Of a stretch of DNA of 14,475 nucleotides, positions 6,429-13,623 are shown piece after piece. The translations under genes and the position numbers were made by a program. The stretch is taken from positions 1 through 14,475 of the forward strand of contig JAGLBU010000031.1 in the NCBI GenBank assembly GCA_023146575.1. The letters run 5' to 3'. The notes beneath the pieces are model-generated. The model had not been told where the DNA came from. It did no database searches and saw only the letters and a program-made list of their open reading frames with translations. Each line of letters opens with the position of its first letter. Position 1 is the first letter of the stretch. This DNA is from Methylococcales bacterium (GTDB taxonomy: Bacteria; Pseudomonadota; Gammaproteobacteria; Methylococcales; Methylomonadaceae).

Positions 6429-7615
6429 TGTTTTTTCTCACATCTCGCCTCAGGGGCATCAAAGCCTAGAGTATCGAGTTCTGTTTTGGGGTGTAAAAAG
6501 CCCTCAACGGGCGCAACGCTGACTAAAGAGCGAGGAGCTGCCAATAAAATAGGTTGTCTTAGTTGTCCATTCCATTGTCGGAAGGATAATGATTTTCCCT
6601 TATAACCTTGTAATACAAATTTATCGCTTAATAAATAACTTTTAATCGGCAGAAACTGATTGGTTTTTATCCGAACAGAGGCTTCACCAATTGCTTTTAT
6701 GGCTAAGTAAGCACCATAATCGGCTTCTTGCATAATGCGTCCTGTCATTTCCTTGAAACGGTTTTGTATTTGCACTGCCCCCCATTGTTCATGAGTTGCA
6801 TGCCAAGACGTTGCAATTAAGCCTTGAGTACCAATAACAGGACGTGGCATCCATGTTCGGTAGCTTAAATATTCCCCAAAAACACCTTTTTCATCGGTGA
6901 CCACCAACACATCATAATCTTTTATATCTTGTGTAAAAACAGGAATATCGGATTGCGCAGTACGACGTGCATCATGTGTGTGCGTCCATTTTTTTTCAGC
7001 GATAATTTTTAAGCCAAATTTTTTCGCCGACCGTTTAAAAGCTTCCGCATATAAGCGATCGTTATCAAGTGGCCCTGTGACTAAAAACCACTTTTTCCAG
7101 CGCTTTTTTAACATAAACTGCGCTAAGGCATCTGCACGCATGGCACGGCTGGGCTGTAAGTGTAGGACATTAGCGCGGCATTGTTGTCCTCGTAAGCCAT
7201 CATCACGGGTGTTAACATCAAATAATAATTTTTGTTGGGACGCTTTTAAATCCGCTAATTGTTTTAATTTTACCACGGGTAAATTAACCACTACAAAATG
7301 CGTATCAGCAGAAACGTGATTTACAAAGGCTTTTTTAATATCGCCTTTTATAGGCACAACAATATTGGTTAATTGGTACTGTTGCCCTGTAAATTTCCCC
7401 GTGGTGTTATTTTCTTCAAGCGCAATTTTAGCCCCTGACATACCTTTGTTTTGAATAAAAGGGTCAAGGTTTGATAAGGCGGCAGGCACGGCTCGTTTTT
7501 GAGAAAAATACGCAATTTTAATGATTTGTTTTGTTTTCGCTTTGGCCAAGCATAAAGAAGGGGCGCTTAAACTGAGCATCAGCAAGCCGAGTAAAATAAA
7601 GTGAAAAATTCTCAT
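6425..7615 (-). CDS. Periplasmic substrate-binding protein, PQQ-dependent alcohol dehydrogenase ABC system
   Basis: The 396-residue precursor has a signal peptide of about 25 residues, with cleavage near LCLA-KA; the Cys at 22 is not in a proper lipobox. The mature part has the type I periplasmic-binding fold of branched-chain amino-acid receptors: an early IKIAYFSQK strand, the SNLDPFIQNKGMSGAK segment, and repeated alpha/beta units. Features that I recognise as specific to the PQQ-linked family are the NNTTGKF segment, the RTWMPRPVIGTQGL region, WNGQLRQPILLA, and the C-terminal EGFLHPKTELDTLGFD. It probably senses or delivers a small carbonyl, alcohol or cofactor-like ligand; the ligand is unknown. 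It is the first gene of the operon and its stop overlaps the propeller start (ATGA). The ATG lacks an obvious Shine-Dalgarno sequence. Confidence 0.92.
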   Translation of the reverse strand: MRIFHFILLGLLMLSLSAPSLCLAKAKTKQIIKIAYFSQKRAVPAALSNLDPFIQNKGMSGAKIALEENNTTGKFTGQQYQLTNIVVPIKGDIKKAFVNHVSADTHFVVVNLPVVKLKQLADLKASQQKLLFDVNTRDDGLRGQQCRANVLHLQPSRAMRADALAQFMLKKRWKKWFLVTGPLDNDRLYAEAFKRSAKKFGLKIIAEKKWTHTHDARRTAQSDIPVFTQDIKDYDVLVVTDEKGVFGEYLSYRTWMPRPVIGTQGLIATSWHATHEQWGAVQIQNRFKEMTGRIMQEADYGAYLAIKAIGEASVRIKTNQFLPIKSYLLSDKFVLQGYKGKSLSFRQWNGQLRQPILLAAPRSLVSVAPVEGFLHPKTELDTLGFDAPEARCEKKQ

Positions 7616-7735
7616 AAAATTAACAATTAGAAGAAGAGGGCAGTTTAAAAGAGTGCTGTGAATTAAATGTCATAATTAATTACCCAATGATACTAGAATT
7701 TGAACATTTACTTTTAATTTTGTTTTAACAGTTAT

Positions 7736-7750
7736 TGAAAGGAGCTTTCA
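7736..7750. promoter_or_regulatory. Inverted repeat in the divergent ABC/Hsp70 intergenic region
   Basis: TGAAAG (7736-7741) and CTTTCA (7745-7750) flank GAG. The repeat sits near the centre of the 243-base, AT-rich gap between the start codons of the binding-protein gene and the Hsp70 gene, where a shared regulator could act. The embedded AAAGGAG looks like a ribosome site but is 21 bases from the nearest ATG (7766), which opens only a 17-codon frame. I found no convincing sigma-70 or sigma-32 promoter; TTGAAC at 7700-7705 with an AT-rich -10 is the best weak match on the plus strand. Confidence 0.25.
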
Positions 7751-7858
7751 GTTCAATACTTCAAGATGCAATATCTTAATCTAAAAAACCGCGTTAAAAA
7801 AGATAGCGTTTCTTTTTAAGACTGATTAAACTCTTTGTTTTCTTAAAAAATAACTACC

Positions 7859-10603
7859 GTGCAAACTCAAGCTCCTGATTACTTAGTCGGCATCGACCTT
7901 GGAACCACCCATACGGTTGTCGCTTATACCCACGCTATTGCTAAATCCAATGAAATTCATATTTTTGAAATAGAACAATTAGTGGATTTAGGGCAAGTTG
8001 CCGCCAAAAAATTATTACCCTCGGTTCGGTATCATCCTGCGAAAGGGGAATTATCCGATGCCGATATTACCTTTTCGCCCGCAGGTGAAAAAGCCGTTAT
8101 TGGTGAGGCGGCGCGATTATTAGGGGCAAAAACGCAAGGACGATTTGTCACGAGTGCTAAAAGTTGGTTGTCTCATCCCTCAGTTGATCATACGGCGGAT
8201 ATTTTACCGTGGGGCAGTGAGGCAGAAATAGCCAAAGTATCGCCCTTAGAAGCCAGTGCCAGCTATCTTGCACATATTAAAACCGTGTGGCGGCATAAAT
8301 TTCCAAACGCGCCTTTAGAACAACAAACCATTGTTTTGACCGTTCCAGCCTCTTTTGATGAAGCCGCTCGTTCACTCACATTGGAAGCGGCAAAAATTGC
8401 GGGATTAAAAAATATTCGGCTATTAGAAGAGCCGCAGGCGGTTTGTTACGACTGGTTAAGACGCTATAACACTGATCTTACCCAAGCCTTAAGCAATGTT
8501 CAGTTATTGTTGATTTGTGATGTGGGCGGCGGCACAACCGATTTAACCCTCATTAAAATTGAACACACCGACAGCGAGCCTAAATTAACCCGAATTGGAG
8601 TCGGCGAACATTTAATGCTGGGGGGCGATAATATTGATTTGGCGTTAGCGCGCTTAGCTGAAAAACAACTGGCTTCAGCACAAAAAAAACTATCGGCGGC
8701 GGATTTATCGCAATTATTAGAGCAATGTCGGTTAGCCAAAGAAAAATTATTAGCCAGTGATGCGCCTGAATTTGTCAGTGTGACCTTATTAGGTGGTGGT
8801 TCTCGATTAATTGGTGGTGCAAAATCGGTTAAATTATCACGCGAGGAGGTTCAGAAAATAGCGCTGGATGGTTTTTTTCCGTTATCAAACTTAGAAGATT
8901 TACCCGATAAAAAACGCAGTGGGGTGGTGGAGTTTGGCTTGCCGTATGCCGCTGACCCTGCGGTAAGTAAACATATTGCGGCTTTTTTACATTTACATCA
9001 ACAGGCCTCTGCGGAAGCATTGGGGAAAAAAGCCTATGTGCCTGATGCACTTTTATTAAACGGGGGCGTGTTTCGCAGTCAACCGATTACTGAAAGGGTG
9101 CTTGAATTACTGACTACATGGAGCGGTACAAAACCTAAATTATTAGAAAATAAACACCCTGAATTATCGGTTGCCTTAGGTGCAGTTAGTTATGCGATGG
9201 CACGCCGCGATCAAAAAATAAAAATTGGGGGCGGTTCTGCGCGGAGCTATTTTTTATTAGTTGATACCCAAAACTCTAGCCAAAAACAAGGCATTTGTAT
9301 TTTGCCACGCGGCAGTGAAGAAGGGGTTGAAATCAGGCTCAAAAATAAGCAGTTTTCCTTACGTTTAGGACAGCCTGTACAATTTCATTTGACCTCCACC
9401 ACAGGCGATAATGCGTATAAAAGCGGTGATGTGACCGATATTAATGACGATTATTTTCACTCTTTACCGCCGCTTGCGGTTGCCTTTGACGGACAAGGGC
9501 ATTCGGATGCTGAAATTATTGTGGAATTAGTTGCAACCCAAACCGAAGTTGGAACCTTAAAAATTCAATGTGTGTCGGTTGCTGATAAAAATCAGCGCTG
9601 GGATGTTGAATTTCAAATTCGACAAAAAAACACACAAACGAATCAAATCGAATTGCCTGAGCATTATTTGGTGGCGGAGCAAAAAATTCAGGCAGTGTTT
9701 GGAACACGTTCTAAAAACATCAACCCTAAAGCAGTTAAAAGTTTGCGGGTTGATTTAGAAAAACAACTTAATACATCTCGCAATCAATGGAATACCCCAT
9801 TATTACGGGCGTTTTTTAATTGTTTGTTGGCGGGAATGAAATATCGCCGCCGATCTGACCATCATGAGCGGGTTTGGTTGAGTTTGATCGGCTTTTGTTT
9901 ACGACCCGGTTTTGGTGTGCCGTTGGATGACTGGCGGGTGGAACAATTGTGGAAAATTTACCCACAAAAAATTCAGTTTGTGAATGAAGCACAAAATTGG
10001 AGTGAATGGTGGACGTTATGGCGACGCATTGCGGGCGGGTTAGATGCCAGTGCGCAGATACAAATTTATTTGGATTTAAGCCCCTATCTTAACCCTGCAA
10101 CCGCCAAACAAGGGGCGATTTTTAAGCAAATTAAACGCCGTGGCTATGAAGATATGGTACGGCTTGCGGCAGTTTTAGAACGTTTGTCGGTGGATAAAAA
10201 AGTGCAATTAGGCGAGTGGTTTTTAAAACGTTTACAAAAGGGCAGTGAGCCGAAACAAACATGGTGGGCATTAGGGCGTATTGGTTCGCGCGTACCGTTT
10301 CATGGTAATAGCCATCAAGTGATTCCACCTACAACCGTTGAGGAATGGTTGAAACAATTAATGCAACAGGATTGGAAAAAAAATCCTCAAGCGTGTTTTG
10401 CTGCCACCTTAATCAGCCGTAAAAGTGGTGACCGAGTGCACGATATTGATGAGGGTTTGCGAAGCAATATTATTACGCAATTAAAGCTTAATAAAGCACC
10501 GTTGTCGTGGGTTTCGATGGTGGAAGAATTTAAACAGTTGGACGAAAAAGAAGAAAAACAAATTTTTGGGGAGGCATTGCCACCAGGGTTGAAATTATTA
10601 TAG
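7859..10603 (+). CDS. Large Hsp70-family protein with extended C-terminus (DUF3731 type)
   Basis: This 914-residue protein is much longer than DnaK (about 640). The actin/Hsp70 ATPase fold is clear: the phosphate-1 loop GIDLGTTHTVV starts at residue 11, the phosphate-2 loop DVGGGTTDLT at 221-230, EEPQAV in the connecting helix, and the adenosine motif LLLNGGVF at 398-405. The region after about 450 is not a standard DnaK substrate domain. Beyond about 560 it becomes a long, mostly helical, Trp-rich extension that I associate with the DUF3731 Hsp70 family. Such proteins often neighbour a second, shorter Hsp70 and a DUF2760 gene; neither is in this window. The start is GTG, since a stop lies five codons upstream and the phosphate-1 motif leaves little room. 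No Shine-Dalgarno sequence precedes it. A role in folding or disaggregation is inferred from family only. Confidence 0.9.
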   Translation: MQTQAPDYLVGIDLGTTHTVVAYTHAIAKSNEIHIFEIEQLVDLGQVAAKKLLPSVRYHPAKGELSDADITFSPAGEKAVIGEAARLLGAKTQGRFVTSAKSWLSHPSVDHTADILPWGSEAEIAKVSPLEASASYLAHIKTVWRHKFPNAPLEQQTIVLTVPASFDEAARSLTLEAAKIAGLKNIRLLEEPQAVCYDWLRRYNTDLTQALSNVQLLLICDVGGGTTDLTLIKIEHTDSEPKLTRIGVGEHLMLGGDNIDLALARLAEKQLASAQKKLSAADLSQLLEQCRLAKEKLLASDAPEFVSVTLLGGGSRLIGGAKSVKLSREEVQKIALDGFFPLSNLEDLPDKKRSGVVEFGLPYAADPAVSKHIAAFLHLHQQASAEALGKKAYVPDALLLNGGVFRSQPITERVLELLTTWSGTKPKLLENKHPELSVALGAVSYAMARRDQKIKIGGGSARSYFLLVDTQNSSQKQGICILPRGSEEGVEIRLKNKQFSLRLGQPVQFHLTSTTGDNAYKSGDVTDINDDYFHSLPPLAVAFDGQGHSDAEIIVELVATQTEVGTLKIQCVSVADKNQRWDVEFQIRQKNTQTNQIELPEHYLVAEQKIQAVFGTRSKNINPKAVKSLRVDLEKQLNTSRNQWNTPLLRAFFNCLLAGMKYRRRSDHHERVWLSLIGFCLRPGFGVPLDDWRVEQLWKIYPQKIQFVNEAQNWSEWWTLWRRIAGGLDASAQIQIYLDLSPYLNPATAKQGAIFKQIKRRGYEDMVRLAAVLERLSVDKKVQLGEWFLKRLQKGSEPKQTWWALGRIGSRVPFHGNSHQVIPPTTVEEWLKQLMQQDWKKNPQACFAATLISRKSGDRVHDIDEGLRSNIITQLKLNKAPLSWVSMVEEFKQLDEKEEKQIFGEALPPGLKLL

Positions 10604-10608
10604 GGCTA

Positions 10609-10645
10609 CAAGGGTGAGCCTAAGTTGTATTTTGACTCACCCTTG
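10609..10645. terminator. 10-bp hairpin between convergent Hsp70 and GST genes
   Basis: CAAGGGTGAG (10609-10618) and CTCACCCTTG (10636-10645) form a perfect 10-bp stem with a 17-base loop, placed exactly between the stop codons of two converging genes. Location and stem suggest a terminator serving both strands. No U tract follows on either strand, so it may work with Rho or mainly protect 3' ends. Confidence 0.55.
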
Positions 10646-10657
10646 GCACGACCGAAT

Positions 10658-11266
10658 TTAGGTGGGAATGGTCATGCCACGTTGAACTGCGGCTCGTTCT
10701 GCGACCTGTGCATACCAACGTCTAAGATTGGGGTAGGCTTCAAATAAGACGCTATTGTCTTTATTAATCGCAGGAAAAATAGCAATATCAGCAATGCTAT
10801 AGTCATCACCACCAATAAATTCAGACTTTCCAAGTTGTGCATCAAAATTGGTATATAAATCAAAAATTCGTTGATTTAAAAAATCCGCCGCATCGGGTTG
10901 AGAAGGTTCACAACGGGCGGTTAAGAAAAAGCTATCAAACTGGGTTGGGGTAATATCGGTGGCATGAAAAAAAAGCCACTCTAATACTTTCGCTCGTGAA
11001 ACGGTTTCTGTTGGCAAGAATAAACCACTTTTTTCAGCCAAATAAATCAAAATTGCCGCTGACTGGGTCACAATTAAACCGTCATTAATATCTTGGTCAC
11101 GGATGGCAGGAATACGACCCGATGGATTGATCTCTAAAAAATCGGTTTTTTTATGCTCACCTTTTGCTAAATTAATATGGTGAAGCTGATACGCTAAGCC
11201 CGTTTCTTCTAGCATAATGGCGACACGTCGGCCATTCCATGTTGAATGTGTATAAAAATCAATCAT
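10658..11266 (-). CDS. Glutathione S-transferase, Nu-class / YfcG-like disulfide reductase
   Basis: The protein has 202 residues. The thioredoxin-like N-terminal domain starts MIDFYTHSTWNG, with Thr9 and Asn11 at the same positions as the glutathione-contacting Thr9 and Asn11 of E. coli YfcG. RIPAI at 51-55 supplies the cis-proline (53), TQSAAIL at 67-73 the second glutathione contact, and an all-helical C-terminal domain follows (SIADIAIFPAI is the conserved N-capping region). YfcG-type enzymes use two glutathione molecules to reduce disulfides and have weak classical transferase activity. The ATG at 11266 is preferred over the in-frame TTG at 11278 because GGAGG lies at the ideal distance before the ATG and overlaps the TTG. 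It is monocistronic, convergent with the Hsp70 gene and divergent from the SPFH operon. Confidence 0.9.
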   Translation of the reverse strand: MIDFYTHSTWNGRRVAIMLEETGLAYQLHHINLAKGEHKKTDFLEINPSGRIPAIRDQDINDGLIVTQSAAILIYLAEKSGLFLPTETVSRAKVLEWLFFHATDITPTQFDSFFLTARCEPSQPDAADFLNQRIFDLYTNFDAQLGKSEFIGGDDYSIADIAIFPAINKDNSVLFEAYPNLRRWYAQVAERAAVQRGMTIPT

Positions 11267-11300
11267 TGTTTCCTCCAAAAAAAAATTAAATTACCCAGTA

Positions 11301-11331
11301 CAAACGGGTTTGATTGTGAATACTTAAGTAT
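11301..11331. promoter_or_regulatory. Two small palindromes in the GST/SPFH-operon divergent region
   Basis: CAAAC-GG-GTTTG (11301-11312) is followed eight bases later by the perfect 12-base palindrome ATACTTAAGTAT (11320-11331). Both lie in the 159-base gap between divergent start codons, where operators are common. The region is AT-rich and chance occurrence is possible. Confidence 0.25.
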
Positions 11332-11378
11332 AACTCAAGGATTTTAAATTATTTTCTGCTGATTAAAGAACGAGCGTG

Positions 11379-11384
11379 TATGAT
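11379..11384 (+). promoter_or_regulatory. Possible -10 box for the SPFH operon
   Basis: TATGAT, one base off the sigma-70 consensus and preceded directly by TG, lies 41 bases before the ATG at 11426. At 17 bases upstream the -35 position reads CTGCTG, a poor match, so an activator or another site may be involved. Confidence 0.3.
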
Positions 11385-11425
11385 GTTTATCCATACCCTA
11401 TCGCCTATATTTTAGAGGAAAAATT

Positions 11426-11980
11426 ATGAAAAAAGAAATCACCAACGTAGGCATTCAGCAACTTAGTATTGCTTATGATGCGCTTGAAGATAGATTAATA
11501 TTCAAAATTGGTATGTCCAATGAGTCTGAACTCTCTGTTTGGCTTACCCGCCGCGTAACGCATGAGTTATTAAAAATACTCAATAAAACGCCCTTAGTTG
11601 AATATTACGAGCCTAAAGAAAGATCAACTGCCCCAGATACAGGTATAGATACAGATATTGAAATGGCAGAGGTTAATAAAAAAAATCTTTATCAAAGGCA
11701 AGGTTTTTCAACTGAGCGTCAAGAAAAAAGCTCGGTGCAACTTGATAGTATATTATTAGTGCATCAATGCCAATTACTGACCCCTGAAGGCGATCATCCT
11801 ATTACCTTAGAATTGCAATGTGCGAACAGTCAAAGTTTAAAATTTAAATTAAATGATGAATTGATTATGGCGTTTGTTAACATGCTTCAGCACGCAAACC
11901 AGCAATCCAGCTGGAATTTTTCATCCGAAGACCTTATCCAAATTCCCATGTTAGCGCATACCAGCTATTCTTTACATTAA
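11426..11980 (+). CDS. Conserved hypothetical protein, first gene of the SPFH operon
   Basis: This 184-residue protein has no signal peptide or membrane helix and is probably cytoplasmic. Residues 9-35 alternate polar and hydrophobic (IQQLSIAYDALEDRLIFKIG), as in a beta-hairpin, followed by WLTRRVTHELLKIL. That EDRL ... WLTRR pattern is one I recall from many unannotated beta- and gammaproteobacterial proteins of 100-200 residues, without a known function. Residues about 55-95 are polar and variable; residues 100-184 return to alternating strands (ITLELQCANSQSLKFKLN) and a helix, reminiscent of a second half of the same sandwich. ATG is preceded by GAGGAAAAATT. It ends 27 bases before the SPFH gene with no terminator between, so co-transcription is likely. 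Confidence 0.75.
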   Translation: MKKEITNVGIQQLSIAYDALEDRLIFKIGMSNESELSVWLTRRVTHELLKILNKTPLVEYYEPKERSTAPDTGIDTDIEMAEVNKKNLYQRQGFSTERQEKSSVQLDSILLVHQCQLLTPEGDHPITLELQCANSQSLKFKLNDELIMAFVNMLQHANQQSSWNFSSEDLIQIPMLAHTSYSLH

Positions 11981-12007
11981 AGTGTTATTTTAATTTTAGA
12001 GGTTTTC

Positions 12008-13018
12008 ATGTCATTTTTTGATGGTTTAAAACAGCAATTTCGATCGGTTATTGAATGGAAAAACCCACGCTCTGATTTGCTTTTTAGTCAATGGACTGAC
12101 AACGGAGATGAAATTAAAAATGCCTCTAAATTGATTGTCGGCTCAGGGCAAGGTTGTATCTTTATCTATCAAGGACAGGTAAAAGCCCTGATTACAGAAC
12201 CTTGCATGGTGGATTTAGCAACGGATAACGTGCCATTTTTGACAACGATTCGTAAAGTGATGAATTTTTTTGAAAGTGAACATAAAGTGAGTTTATTTTT
12301 TTTTAAAACGTCAAAAATTTTAGACCAAAAATGGGGGACGACCTCGGCAATTAAATACGAAGATCCAAAATATAAATTCCCAGTAGGGTTACGGGCGTTT
12401 GGAAATTACAGCTACCAAATATCCAACCCTACAGAATTTTTTATTAATGTAATCGGAACGCAAGCAAGCTTTTTAGTGGATGATTTTAGAAGCATCATGT
12501 CCGCGCGCATCATTCACCCCATTTCAGATTTTTTAGCTGAAAGCCATTTTAGCTATACCGAAATTGATAGAAACCGCAACGAAATAGGCAGCGCTTTAAG
12601 CCTCAAACTTCAAAGTGTTTTTAAAAAATTAGGTTTTACAATTACCGATTTTTGCATAGAAGGCACCAGCTTTGATGATGAAACCTTAAAGCGTATCAAC
12701 CGAATTTCCGACGTTACTGCTGAGGCGCAAGCTGCAAAAATAATTGGCATGAATTATTCCCATTTGCAACAACTAGAAGCAATACGCGATGCGGCACGCA
12801 ATGAAAATGGTGCGGCAGGCATCGGGCTGGGTGTAGGTGCGGGTATGGGGTTAGGGCAATCAATGGCGCAAGCTTTTCACAACACACAAATGCAATCGCC
12901 CTCCTTAGCCGATGATTCTATGGCAAAACTTGAAACCTTAAAAAAAATGGTGGAGGCGGAGCTGATTACAAAAGCCGAATATTCCAGCAAAAAACAACAA
13001 ATTTTAGAAACTTTTTAA
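12008..13018 (+). CDS. SPFH-domain protein with C-terminal SHOCT-like domain (YdjI-like)
   Basis: Across 336 residues, positions about 20-235 form a YdjI-type SPFH/band-7 domain, the family annotated as virion core protein-like. Recognisable parts are GQGCIFIYQGQVKALITEPCMVDLAT near the start, FPVGLRAFGNYSYQISNPTEFF at 124-145, and the helix carrying FKKLGFTITDFCIEG. A coiled or helical stretch at 225-265 precedes a Gly/Met-rich linker (about 268-287, GIGLGVGAGMGLG). Residues 303-336 (LETLKKMVEAELITKAEYSSKKQQIL) match the SHOCT short C-terminal domain. No membrane helix is present, so membrane association would be peripheral and oligomeric. In Bacillus subtilis YdjI helps recruit the membrane-repair protein PspA; no pspA is visible here. 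ATG is preceded by AGAGG at good spacing. The zinc-ribbon gene follows after 2 bases. Confidence 0.88.
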   Translation: MSFFDGLKQQFRSVIEWKNPRSDLLFSQWTDNGDEIKNASKLIVGSGQGCIFIYQGQVKALITEPCMVDLATDNVPFLTTIRKVMNFFESEHKVSLFFFKTSKILDQKWGTTSAIKYEDPKYKFPVGLRAFGNYSYQISNPTEFFINVIGTQASFLVDDFRSIMSARIIHPISDFLAESHFSYTEIDRNRNEIGSALSLKLQSVFKKLGFTITDFCIEGTSFDDETLKRINRISDVTAEAQAAKIIGMNYSHLQQLEAIRDAARNENGAAGIGLGVGAGMGLGQSMAQAFHNTQMQSPSLADDSMAKLETLKKMVEAELITKAEYSSKKQQILETF

Positions 13019-13020
13019 CG

Positions 13021-13623
13021 GTGGCGTATTGTAAAAGCTGTTCTGCGCCGCTAAGGTCAAATATAAATCGCTGTGAATATTGCGATACCCATAATGATAT
13101 TGATTTAGCACAAAAACATGATTTTAGCTTAGATACGACAAATGCTAATACCCCATGCCCTCATTGTAAAATTGTACTCGATACTATTACGCTAAAAATA
13201 AAACAAAATATTACCTTTAAACGTTGCCATCAATGCTTTGGTTTATTTTTACACTCACATCAGCTTGATGAAATCCTTGAAAACAGTGTTCCTGCGGTTG
13301 AGGGAATTAACATGAAAAAAATTCAAGAAATCAATAAAGATCGCTATCAAGTCAAAAAAGTAAAATACATAAAATGCCCTGTTTGTACAAATTTAATGGC
13401 GCGTTCAAGCTTTGCATATCGCAGTGGTGTTGTGATTGATAAATGCCTTAAACATGGCATGTGGCTGGATAATGGCGAAATGACCCATTTAATGGAATGG
13501 AAAAAAGCAGGTGGACAATTATTAGCAGAGAGAAAAAATAAAAAGTCTAAGAAAAAACCTAAACGAAAAATAATCAATACCGAGCTAGATAAATATTCAT
13601 CTATTGATTTTTCTATTTTTTAA
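13021..13623 (+). CDS. Triple zinc-ribbon (TFIIB-type) protein
   Basis: This 200-residue protein is built around three zinc-ribbon units. The first has Cys 4, 7, 18 and 21; the second Cys 46, 49, 69 and 72; the third Cys 119, 122 and 142 with His 145, then the GMWLDNGE signature typical of the zf-TFIIB family. Each would bind one zinc ion. Residues 171-183 are a Lys/Arg tail (RKNKKSKKKPKRK) suited to contact nucleic acid or acidic phospholipid. No membrane helix is present, unlike the zinc-ribbon partner YdjG of Bacillus. The start is GTG, two bases after the SPFH stop, with no strong ribosome site, so translation is probably coupled. The stop overlaps that of convergent pgl by four bases. 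The function is unknown; an adaptor role with the SPFH protein is inferred from the operon. Confidence 0.88.
   Translation: MAYCKSCSAPLRSNINRCEYCDTHNDIDLAQKHDFSLDTTNANTPCPHCKIVLDTITLKIKQNITFKRCHQCFGLFLHSHQLDEILENSVPAVEGINMKKIQEINKDRYQVKKVKYIKCPVCTNLMARSSFAYRSGVVIDKCLKHGMWLDNGEMTHLMEWKKAGGQLLAERKNKKSKKKPKRKIINTELDKYSSIDFSIF

Noticed and set aside
6425..7615. Lipoprotein processing of the binding protein at Cys22
   Set aside because: The residues before the Cys (P-S-L) do not make a lipobox; ordinary signal-peptidase cleavage after LCLA fits better.
7766..7819. A 17-codon open frame (ATG at 7766) downstream of AAAGGAG
   Set aside because: The ribosome-like site is 21 bases away, too far for initiation, and the frame has no recognisable content; I treat it as intergenic.
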